Below, piece by piece: positions 18,001 through 23,821 of a DNA stretch of 29,602 nucleotides (its first letter is position 1; each line of letters begins with the position of its first letter). The position numbers and the translations under genes are program-made. Origin of the DNA: Paludibacteraceae bacterium (GTDB lineage Bacteria > Bacteroidota > Bacteroidia > Bacteroidales > Paludibacteraceae); contig JAGCZK010000038.1 of NCBI GenBank assembly GCA_017960065.1, positions 1 through 29,602 of the forward strand, given 5' to 3'. Below the pieces are notes generated by a model that did no database searches, was not told where the DNA came from, and saw only the letters and a list, made by a program, of their open reading frames with translations.

Positions 18001-18275
18001 TCGCGGCTGTACGAGTACGTCCGGTTCTTGTCCACATCCGAAAAGGTGAACAGGTAGTTCTCCACCTTGGAGCTTACCTGACTTTCGATTTCCTCGGCCG
18101 TAGCGCCCGGATACACCACCGCCACCACCGCCACGCGGATCTCGGCGGAGGGGAACTCGTTTTTGTTCATACGCGGCAGGGCGATGAAGCCGAAAAGCAA
18201 CAGCATCGAGACGAAGAAAAACACCAGCAGGTGGTTCCGCATGAACGATTCGACCATATTTCGGCTGGCGGACAT
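15072..18275 (-). CDS. RND-family efflux pump (inner-membrane permease)
   Basis: This is the proton-driven pump of the tripartite system. The 1067-aa protein has the normal length for HAE-type RND transporters and their duplicated layout: TM1, a periplasmic porter loop, TM2-6, then the repeat. TM4 carries the proton-relay acidic pair in VLGMIVDDSVVVIDGYSD, and the second half has the equivalent IIVRNAIIMYDYIDEL and the RRMRPIFLTSATTALGVVPM signature. The N-terminus has the family pattern FPSAEIRVAVVAVVYPGATAEEIE. The acidic pair fits a drug/lipophile pump more than a heavy-metal one, but the substrate is unknown. It follows the adaptor gene after 7 bp and overlaps the TolC-like gene by 4 bp. 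Confidence 0.92.
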   Translation of the reverse strand: MSASRNMVESFMRNHLLVFFFVSMLLLFGFIALPRMNKNEFPSAEIRVAVVAVVYPGATAEEIESQVSSKVENYLFTFSDVDKNRTYSYSRDGMLYIFATLVQGVDNAALTWSRIRQGLRLFQTTDLPQGVLATAVVDDFGNSSSLLLAIESDGHPSRELRAYTDRLCDRLRTIRSMGNIKVLGEQREEVAILMDPARLTQYAVSPSVVSTELAAHGIRTISGRASNTEGSAIIHVSIPFEDMYTLSELIVYSDPVSGQSVRLKDVATLQRRYQEDRPYVSYTNDSISNAGCVILSMEMRPGNNVVHFGSEVEKEISAFQASIPPDIHIHRITDQPKVVDRSVRSFLMDLLEAMIVVVVVMLMLFPLRTALVSSTSVPVCFCAAFAIMYALNIELNTVTLAALIVVLGMIVDDSVVVIDGYSDLLTEGHSRWYSASVSTSKLLSSMLIATCSISAMFFPMLKFLKGDIRDFVNLFPWTIFIVLTCSYLYAVWVIPFMSAMVIRPVSKKRMSPIEKAQDRFFGYLQAAYRTLLDWCFKHKKTTLLVPIVSVLLGVFLCTQLNFQLFPKAERDCLAVEIHLSAGASLQETAQVADSLAKVLQADPRVLSITQFVGMSSPRFHMTYAPQMANSAYAQFIVNTTSEKATKELMKIYPQRYENHFPKAQIRFKQMDYQVLRSPVEIRLYSEDYESMLPVRDSVLRLMKETPEFCFVQSDIDEVEELVEVVLDPDVSNRMGISQATLSVYLAGAMTGSQLTSYWENNYEVPLTVYTEGVHDIDYESLGDLLIPTAEPGVWVPLRQVAHLEPRFHHSQLPHRNGRRCITVGADVVPGASQSKSFNRLVKQVAQLPLPEGVTWKPGGSKEVIANTLSGIIWSVVAAIVVMFLVLVIHYKKLGISLLSISQSMLCLFGAAFGLWIFGLDLGITAILGVISLIGIIVRNAIIMYDYIDELIVKHHLPVSEAAYQGGLRRMRPIFLTSATTALGVVPMIMARTLLWMPMGVVICFGTLFTLPMVVTVLPVAYSVVFDRQVRRKERMKKAQTNFDHLLEVRDEKIEAFNEKQEKKHKKE

Positions 18276-18282
18276 AGGCTTA

Positions 18283-19311
18283 TCAATAACGAACTTTGGC
18301 GCCGGTATAAAGTTTCTGGCCTCCTTCCACCACGACGATTTCGCCGTCGTGCAGGCCCTCGGTCACCAGCACCCCGTTTTGGACATATTCGCCCACTTCT
18401 ATCAGCCGGCGGTCGGCCACCGAATCGCGCACCACCCACACGCTCAATCCGTTTTGCACGGTCTGCACGCAGGAGGCCGGAATCACCACTCCGGCCCGGC
18501 CGATGGCACCGACATTGACTTTGGCCACCATGCCGGGCATCAGGGAATTGGAGAGCCGGTCGGCGTCGAGAATGCGCGCCTTGACCTTGTAGGTGTGACC
18601 CATCGGGTTGGCTATCAACGATTTGTCTGTAACTTTAACCGACAGTTTCTGTTGGCCTTCGGCCGGAAAAGTGGCTACGGCCATCAGGCCGGGTTTGATC
18701 TGGTTGATGTCGTTTTCCGCAACCGAAAACTCGACCATCATCTGACTCAAGTCCAAAATGGAGGCAAATACCGCCATCGGTGCCATATCGGTCCCCACCG
18801 GGGCTTCGGCGCCACTGACCACGCCGTCGCGCGGAGCACGGAGCGAGCAGTTTTCGAGCGACTGGCGGGCCATAATCTCGGCATTGCGGGCCTTGGCCAG
18901 ATCGGTTTCCATCTGCACCCAGCGCACTTCGGTAACGCCTCCCTGGTCATACACTTTCTTGAGCCGGTTGTAGCCGTCTTCGGCCTGCCGCAGCGTGGCC
19001 ATCGCACTCTCGTGCATGGAGCGGGCCTGCGTGTCATCGACTTGTGCCAGCAGGTCGCCTTTGCGCACCCGCTGCCCGTTGTGCACATACACCGCCGTCA
19101 GCGTTCCTCCCAAAGTGAAACGCAACGGAACCGCCACCTCCGAAACCACCACGCCCACATAGCTGCGGCCCGAGAGGTTGTCGCAACTGCTGATGGTTTG
19201 GATCTCCACCGGGATAGGGGTGGCGACCGACTTGCCCGAAGGCTGCCCGCCACAGGCGGAAAGCGCCAACAGCATCAGGCCGGTCCCTATTGCAAATACT
19301 ACGCGCCGCAT
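18283..19311 (-). CDS. RND efflux periplasmic adaptor lipoprotein
   Basis: This is a membrane-fusion protein that links the RND pump to the outer-membrane channel. The 342-aa protein starts at the ATG at 19311 with a lipoprotein signal peptide ending in the lipobox LALSAC. The lipoyl-like half motif GGTLTAVYVHNGQRVRKGDLLAQVDDTQ is followed by a helical hairpin (about 90-165), the second lipoyl half SLRAPRDGVVSGAEAPVGTDM, a beta-barrel region and a membrane-proximal domain (VVIPASCVQTVQNGLSVWVV, then LHDGEIVVVEGGQKLYTGAKV). A TTG two codons upstream is a less likely start. It lies 25 bp past the S9-like gene and 7 bp before the pump, in one apparent operon. Confidence 0.9.
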   Translation of the reverse strand: MRRVVFAIGTGLMLLALSACGGQPSGKSVATPIPVEIQTISSCDNLSGRSYVGVVVSEVAVPLRFTLGGTLTAVYVHNGQRVRKGDLLAQVDDTQARSMHESAMATLRQAEDGYNRLKKVYDQGGVTEVRWVQMETDLAKARNAEIMARQSLENCSLRAPRDGVVSGAEAPVGTDMAPMAVFASILDLSQMMVEFSVAENDINQIKPGLMAVATFPAEGQQKLSVKVTDKSLIANPMGHTYKVKARILDADRLSNSLMPGMVAKVNVGAIGRAGVVIPASCVQTVQNGLSVWVVRDSVADRRLIEVGEYVQNGVLVTEGLHDGEIVVVEGGQKLYTGAKVRY

Positions 19312-19336
19312 TGCCAAGACAGATTAACGGTTGCTT

Positions 19337-21217
19337 TTATTTCGAATTGGTTTTTACAAAACGCAGAATCTGATTAAAGAGCGTGGGCTGCAACTGGTTG
19401 CCCGACATGCTCTCGTCGCGGGCCGGCATCACCTGGATGTCGGCATCCATGCCCAAATCGCGCAACTGCTCCACCATCCGGTAGGTGTCCTCCACATTGA
19501 AGTACCCGTCGTTGATGGTGTGCATCAGCATCAGTTTGCCACGCACCTTGCCAGCTTTCTTGACATAATTGACAATGCGGTCGGTAAAGGTCGAGTTGTC
19601 GATGTTGAGCATCGATTCGAGCTCGGCGGCCTTGTACGACACCAAGTTAGTCACCGGCGAGATGACGATGCCTCCGGTCACGATGGATTCGGGATGCAGC
19701 ATGGTGGCCAGCACCACTCCGCCGGCCATGCGGTTGCCCATCATGAAGACGTGCTTGCCGTCGCCGTAGCCGTGACGGATCAACCAGGCCGAAGCGTTGA
19801 GATAGGCGTCGGCATAACGCGGATACACCTTGAGGCCGGTGCCCATTTCCTTGTTATAGTGCACGCAGGCAACAACACAGCCCTGATCGGCCAGGTAGTA
19901 GGAGAAGTCTTGCATCCATTGGTTGCGGTTGTCTTCGATGCTCATCACAATCGGGCCTTTTTTGTTGCCCTTCTTGTACATGATCCAGCCCTTGGCTCCT
20001 TCAAACTCGGCTTCCTCACGCACGATATCGGCGCTGAAGGTGTCTTGCGACAACTCGCGAACCAGGCTGCCGTCGGCACCGCGTACCGAATAGGAGTGCG
20101 GCGTGGTACGGTTGCTGTAGGTCAGTTCGAAGTATTTGAAATCCGAAGAGAACACCGCGTCGTTGGTACCGGCTTCGTCGGCCAGCGAGCGTTTGCGGCC
20201 GTCGAGGTCGATGCTGAAGACGCCGCGGTTGCCCTGTCCGTTTTCGTTGGACTGGTAGTAGATGACACGGTTCTTGGCATCGTAGCCGTAGAGTTTGGTG
20301 ACGTCGTACTTGCCGTCGCCCATCTGGCCGATGCGCTTGCCATCGAGCGTATAAACCACCAGGTGGTTGTAGCTGTTTTTGTTTTGCAACAGCGCAAAGC
20401 TTTTGCGGTTGAGCATCAGCATACCGCTGGCATTCGAAGGAGCGATGTAGCGCGCTTCCTTGTAGTTGACAATCTTATTCACCTTGGTTTTGGAAATCGG
20501 GTCGTCGATGGTGATTTTAACGATGCTCAACTCGGTTTGGCCGCGGTGCAGGTAGGCCACCAGAAACTCATCGTTGCGACTGGTCCACAGCAACTGCGAA
20601 ATGAAGATGTCCTGATCGGGCAGCAAGGCGTCGTAGGTCCAGTTGCCGGGGATGTTGTAGAGGTAGATGTGGTGGTTTTTGGCGTAAACCAGAAAACGGC
20701 TGTCGGGCGAGAAGTTCATGTAGGCTCCCGTTCCGTAGGCTTGGGCCACATAGTCGCCCGTGGGAACCGCACCCGTACCGTTGTTGGTCACCCGTACCTC
20801 TTTGCGGGTGTTGAGGTTGGTGAAATAAACGTCGCCCAAACGCAGGAAGGCCACGTAATTGCCGTCTTCCGAAAAGGTCGGCTGGGTTTGCAGGCCCTTG
20901 TTCGAAAGCTTTTCGCAACGCTTGGTTTCGAACGTATAGACATAGTAGTCGCGGTCGGCGGCGCGCAACAGGATGCGTTTTTCGTCGGGACTGAAGCGGA
21001 AGGCTTCGATGCGCTCGAGCGGCGACACGGACATCTTGTTGAAAATCAGCAGGGTGTCTTCCTTACCGGTTTGATAATTGCCGCGCAAAAGCATGTTCTT
21101 GTTGTCGGACAGACGGGCATAATCGGTACCCTTGTTCATGGCAACCAGACTGGGGTCGGCCGCCTGACCCACTGCGAACCAGGCGCAGCAAATCGAAAGA
21201 AGCAGAATCTTTTTCAT
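19337..21217 (-). CDS. S9 (DPP IV-like) family protein lacking the catalytic serine and histidine
   Basis: The 626-aa periplasmic protein has a signal peptide (MKKILLLSICCAWFAVGQA), then beta-propeller blades at about 30-400 (FRFSPDEKRILLRA, PTFSEDGNYVAFLRLGDVYF, MNFSPDSRFLVYAKNHHIYLYN) and a C-terminal alpha/beta-hydrolase domain, as in dipeptidyl peptidase IV relatives. The nucleophile elbow that should read G-W-S-Y-G-G is MMGNRMAGG, with no serine. The histidine region, normally like RNHSIxG, is RDESMSGN. The acid position seems kept (LMLMHTINDGYFN, aligned to HGTADDN). It is therefore probably a pseudopeptidase with a binding or scaffold role. It lies 4 bp after ispG and upstream of the efflux adaptor. 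The family call is fairly firm; the loss of activity is read from alignment by eye. Confidence 0.8.
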   Translation of the reverse strand: MKKILLLSICCAWFAVGQAADPSLVAMNKGTDYARLSDNKNMLLRGNYQTGKEDTLLIFNKMSVSPLERIEAFRFSPDEKRILLRAADRDYYVYTFETKRCEKLSNKGLQTQPTFSEDGNYVAFLRLGDVYFTNLNTRKEVRVTNNGTGAVPTGDYVAQAYGTGAYMNFSPDSRFLVYAKNHHIYLYNIPGNWTYDALLPDQDIFISQLLWTSRNDEFLVAYLHRGQTELSIVKITIDDPISKTKVNKIVNYKEARYIAPSNASGMLMLNRKSFALLQNKNSYNHLVVYTLDGKRIGQMGDGKYDVTKLYGYDAKNRVIYYQSNENGQGNRGVFSIDLDGRKRSLADEAGTNDAVFSSDFKYFELTYSNRTTPHSYSVRGADGSLVRELSQDTFSADIVREEAEFEGAKGWIMYKKGNKKGPIVMSIEDNRNQWMQDFSYYLADQGCVVACVHYNKEMGTGLKVYPRYADAYLNASAWLIRHGYGDGKHVFMMGNRMAGGVVLATMLHPESIVTGGIVISPVTNLVSYKAAELESMLNIDNSTFTDRIVNYVKKAGKVRGKLMLMHTINDGYFNVEDTYRMVEQLRDLGMDADIQVMPARDESMSGNQLQPTLFNQILRFVKTNSK

Positions 21218-21221
21218 ATAC

Positions 21222-22691
21222 TTAGTTTGTTTGAATTGTTTCGGGATTGGATAAGGGCTCGCGCCAGTCGCCGTACTGTTTGATCAGGGCAATGAGGCGG
21301 CCGACCGCTTCGGCCTCGGGAATGTTCTTTTCGATGCAGGTTTTGCCCTGATACAGGCTGATGGTGCCGCGGCCGGCCCCCACATAGCCATAGTCGGCGT
21401 CGGCCATTTCGCCCGGGCCGTTGACGATACAGCCCATCACGCCGATTTTGAGGTGCGACAGGTGGGCGGTTGCCGCCTTGACGCGGGCCAGCGTTGTTTC
21501 CATATCAAAGAGGGTGCGCCCGCAAGTGGGGCACGAAATGTATTCGGTTTTGCTCATGCGGGCACGCGTGGCCTGCAACAGGTCGTAGCCATAGCGCCGC
21601 ACGCTTTCGGGGGCGATCTTCGGGGCTTCGATCCACAACCCGTCGGCATCACCGTTGATAAAATAGCGGCCGGTCGCCACGGCGCCTTCGAGGATAAACT
21701 CCTCAAAATCAGCATTATCATAACGCCAATGCACGACCGCAGGGGCATCGCCCGCAACGGGCTGCCCCGCCTCCACCACTTGCCAGCCGGCGGGAATTTC
21801 GCTGCCATCGGCCATCACCCGCACCTGTCCTGCTGCCGGGCAGCGGCGGCGGTATTCGAGCGGACCGGCCGGAGCGGGCGTTTTCGCCGACAGTGCGACA
21901 ATGCGCCGCGCCACCGGGATTTCGGCTTCGGGGGCCTCGCTCAGCGACACGCGGATGGTGTCGCCCAGGCCTTCGGCCAGCAGCGTGCCAATGCCCACCG
22001 CCGATTTGATGCGGCCGTCTTCGCCGGCACCGGCCTCGGTCACCCCCAAGTGCAGGGGGTAATGCATGTCTTCGGCCTCCATGGCGCGCACCAACTGACG
22101 CACGGTATAGACCATGACGCGGGTGTTGGAGGCTTTGACCGAAAGCACCACCTGGTCGAAGCCCTCGCGCTGGCAAATGCGCAGAAACTCCATGCACGAA
22201 GCCACCATGCCTTCGGGCGTGTCGCCGTAGCGGTCGAGCATGCGGCGGCTCAGCGAACCGTGGTTCACGCCGATGCGGATGGCGGTGCCGTGGGCACGGC
22301 AGGCCTGCAAAAAGGCCGGGAATTTTTGTTCGATTTCGTCGTAGGTTTGGGCGTAGTTGCCCGGATTGATGCGCACTTTTTCGCAGTGCAGCAGGGCCTC
22401 ATCGGCCACTTTGGGGTTGAAGTGCACGTCGGCCACCAGCGGAACGGCTTCGTAGCCGCGACGGTCGAGCTCGCGGCGGATCAGGGCCATGTTGGCGGCC
22501 TCCTTCACCCCTTGGGTGGTGGCGCGCACCAACTCGCCTCCGGCACGGACAATGCGAATCGCCTGCTCCACACTGGCCCCGGTATCGTTGGTCGAAGTGT
22601 TGAGCATGGATTGCAGCCGCACGGGCGCACCGCCTCCAATCTGCAACCGGCCCACCTGCACCGGGTTGGTCGTTCTACGCGTGTACTCCAT
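21222..22691 (-). CDS. ispG: 4-hydroxy-3-methylbut-2-enyl diphosphate synthase (flavodoxin/ferredoxin)
   Basis: IspG (GcpE) reduces methylerythritol cyclodiphosphate to HMBPP in the non-mevalonate isoprenoid pathway, using a 4Fe-4S cluster. The 489-aa protein has the N-terminal TIM barrel (VRLQSMLNTSTNDT, PLVADVHFNPKVA, KVRINPGNYA, HLGVTEAGAGEDGRIKSAVGIGTLL) and the C-terminal cluster domain with CPTCGRTLFD and GCIVNGPGEMADADYGYVG. About 110 residues (about 275-385) are inserted between them relative to the 372-aa E. coli enzyme, as in Bacteroidota/plant-type enzymes. The insertion looks shorter than the roughly 600-aa Bacteroidales forms I recall. The ATG at 22691 was chosen because family homology begins there and a promoter lies just upstream. 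It appears to be the first gene of a five-gene operon. Confidence 0.93.
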   Translation of the reverse strand: MEYTRRTTNPVQVGRLQIGGGAPVRLQSMLNTSTNDTGASVEQAIRIVRAGGELVRATTQGVKEAANMALIRRELDRRGYEAVPLVADVHFNPKVADEALLHCEKVRINPGNYAQTYDEIEQKFPAFLQACRAHGTAIRIGVNHGSLSRRMLDRYGDTPEGMVASCMEFLRICQREGFDQVVLSVKASNTRVMVYTVRQLVRAMEAEDMHYPLHLGVTEAGAGEDGRIKSAVGIGTLLAEGLGDTIRVSLSEAPEAEIPVARRIVALSAKTPAPAGPLEYRRRCPAAGQVRVMADGSEIPAGWQVVEAGQPVAGDAPAVVHWRYDNADFEEFILEGAVATGRYFINGDADGLWIEAPKIAPESVRRYGYDLLQATRARMSKTEYISCPTCGRTLFDMETTLARVKAATAHLSHLKIGVMGCIVNGPGEMADADYGYVGAGRGTISLYQGKTCIEKNIPEAEAVGRLIALIKQYGDWREPLSNPETIQTN

Positions 22692-22711
22692 TCTTTTTGA
22701 TATATCAACGA

Positions 22712-22744
22712 CAAAAATACGATTTCCACACATAAAAACCAAAA
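22712..22744 (-). promoter_or_regulatory. Consensus promoter for the ispG-S9-efflux operon
   Basis: On the minus strand TTTTG (22740-22744) is followed after 20 bases by TATTTTTG (22712-22719), a full match to the Bacteroidota -33/-7 pattern. The predicted start of transcription is near 22705, giving a leader of about 15 bases to the ispG ATG at 22691. No other promoter of this quality is seen down to 13735. Confidence 0.75.
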
Positions 22745-22814
22745 TCCAGACAATATTTCGTCGGCAACAACTGCGTCACACACCCCCCACGCACAAAAAC
22801 ACAAAACCCTGGGA

Positions 22815-23483
22815 CTAAAGATTGTCTATCTTTCGCAATACCGCATCCGGGAATATGTCTAATCCATAAAACAATTGACATTCTGAATACCCGAGAAATT
22901 GAACATATTTGAATAGCAACGCATAGTTGTCCCTCACGAATGCCGTACTTTTTGTTCCAAACTCATCAAAACAAATAGCCTCGTGATGGGCAATGCGATT
23001 ACGAAATGCCTTTATCGTCCTTAACTCGTTATAAATTGCCCTTTGTCCAAGACCATGTGCCTTTGACGGGAATATATTCAACAACGACTGTCCTCCCCGC
23101 AAAAAAGGAACCTTTGTAAACATATAAATCCAAAACCCCAGCGAAACAGAAGAAACAACTCTATCATTGGTGTATCGGCCTGAATTCTTCAAATCTGAAA
23201 TCACATTCAAGACGGTACTTTTTTGAGGATAAAACTCTAACATTCCGCCTTGATTCAATTGATGGAGAATCCAATCGGTATCTGAAAAATAAGATTTGTA
23301 ATGCTCACTGATTGAATTTCTGAGGACAACTTCGAAGATATTCAATATCCCATAAAATTTCTGACAAAGTTTCACATTGAAGCGATATAAGGCAAGAGCA
23401 GCCAACTTGTCTCCACCACAGGATTGAAGATATTTGTCAAGCCTCGCCCGGGAAAACGCTTTTTCATAGTCGGTGTATTTCAT
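22815..23483 (-). CDS. Abi-family HEPN protein (candidate RNase toxin / phage defence)
   Basis: The 222-aa protein fits Abi-like proteins with HEPN-type helices. The N-terminal pattern (RLDKYLQSCGGDKLAALALYRFNVKL, then LNIFEVVLRNSISEHY) matches the Abi family's YLxxxGGD...AL.LY.xN and xEVxLRNxI signatures. The C-terminal half has FRNRIAHHEAI, an RN-x-x-x-H HEPN motif expected to be the RNase active site. The upstream LRNSISEH could supply a second R-x5-H element. Related Abi proteins cleave RNA during phage infection or act as toxins. The gene is clearly more AT-rich than its neighbours, which suggests horizontal gain. It starts 155 bp from a minus-strand promoter whose leader overlaps a foldable RNA region. 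No protein antitoxin is adjacent. Activity is inferred from the family. Confidence 0.75.
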   Translation of the reverse strand: MKYTDYEKAFSRARLDKYLQSCGGDKLAALALYRFNVKLCQKFYGILNIFEVVLRNSISEHYKSYFSDTDWILHQLNQGGMLEFYPQKSTVLNVISDLKNSGRYTNDRVVSSVSLGFWIYMFTKVPFLRGGQSLLNIFPSKAHGLGQRAIYNELRTIKAFRNRIAHHEAICFDEFGTKSTAFVRDNYALLFKYVQFLGYSECQLFYGLDIFPDAVLRKIDNL

Positions 23484-23505
23484 TGTGATTTTTCTTCATA
23501 AAAAA

Positions 23506-23536
23506 TTGTAGAATTAAGAAAATGTCTGTACTTTTG
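23506..23536 (+). promoter_or_regulatory. Consensus promoter reading into the structured RNA region
   Basis: TTG (23506-23508) is followed after 20 bases by TACTTTTG (23529-23536). Transcription should begin near 23541-23543, at the 5' edge of the inverted-repeat structure. No open reading frame starts there, so the product is either a non-coding RNA or a long leader of the gene at 23822. Confidence 0.7.
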
Positions 23537-23539
23537 CGA

Positions 23540-23623
23540 TGTAATCCCCGTGCGTCCCTGAGTTCTCAAACGCGCGGGTTTAGTCTTTTATGGAGGGACC
23601 TGAACCTTACACATATACGGGTT
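23540..23623 (+). ncRNA. Candidate structured RNA with H-type pseudoknot next to the Abi gene
   Basis: In the plus-strand RNA, CCCGUGCGU (23547-23555) pairs with ACGCGCGGG (23570-23578) over 9 bp including one G-U. GUCCCU (23554-23559), lying mostly in that loop, can pair with AGGGAC (23594-23599), giving a pseudoknot order a-b-a'-b'. AACCU (23603-23607) pairs with GGGUU (23619-23623) through one G-U. UGUAA (23540-23544) can also meet UUACA (23607-23611). Both wobble pairs become C-A mismatches in the opposite strand, which favours the plus strand as the functional RNA. The element starts right at the predicted transcription start. The 3' end is not fixed, as no terminator is visible. It matches no RNA family that I recognise. 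Confidence 0.45.
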
Positions 23624-23644
23624 AAGAATTAAGATATTGCCTCG

Positions 23645-23676
23645 CAAATTTACAATTTCGACACGAAAACACAAAA
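23645..23676 (-). promoter_or_regulatory. Consensus promoter for the Abi gene
   Basis: On the minus strand TTTTG (23672-23676) is followed after 19 bases by TAAATTTG (23645-23652). Transcription would begin near 23638 and give an approximately 155-base leader before the ATG at 23483. That leader is complementary to the whole candidate RNA made from the plus strand. Confidence 0.65.
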
Positions 23677-23694
23677 CTCCCGGACGACAGATTG

Positions 23695-23727
23695 TTTGAC
23701 TCCGCCTCAAAAAGCGCAATACTTTTG
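23695..23727 (+). promoter_or_regulatory. Consensus promoter for the PDZ/DUF4136-like gene
   Basis: TTTG (23695-23698) is followed after 21 bases by TACTTTTG (23720-23727). It would give a leader of about 88 bases to the ATG at 23822 and probably drives both envelope genes 23822-26382. Confidence 0.65.
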
Positions 23728-23821
23728 CAAAAATTTCCGGTTTGCGCGCGCATATTCACTTTTTTTTTGCTATCTTGCGCTTTATTAGCGACAACATAAA
23801 AAACGAAACTCTCCTAACAAC

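Larger units (their letters stand above)
23484..23821. other. 338-bp intergenic region holding three promoter-like elements and a foldable RNA
   Basis: No protein gene is seen here. The region contains a plus-strand promoter (23506-23536), a minus-strand promoter (23645-23676) and a second plus-strand promoter (23695-23727), plus a complex inverted-repeat structure between 23540 and 23623. A degenerate TATCTTGC at 23771-23778 could be another start for the gene at 23822. The first two promoters point toward each other, so the structured DNA would be transcribed from both strands. Confidence 0.6.

Noticed and set aside
15954..18518. 854-codon open frame on the plus strand, rich in His, Gln and Arg
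   Set aside because: Antisense to the RND pump, whose motifs are complete; the His/Gln/Arg bias is what a reversed codon pattern gives.
23540..23640. Degenerate tRNA or 6S-like RNA
   Set aside because: A GGTTCAGGTCC stretch on the minus strand recalls a T-arm, but stem pairing, anticodon arm and acceptor are missing; the long bulged duplex of 6S RNA is also not seen.
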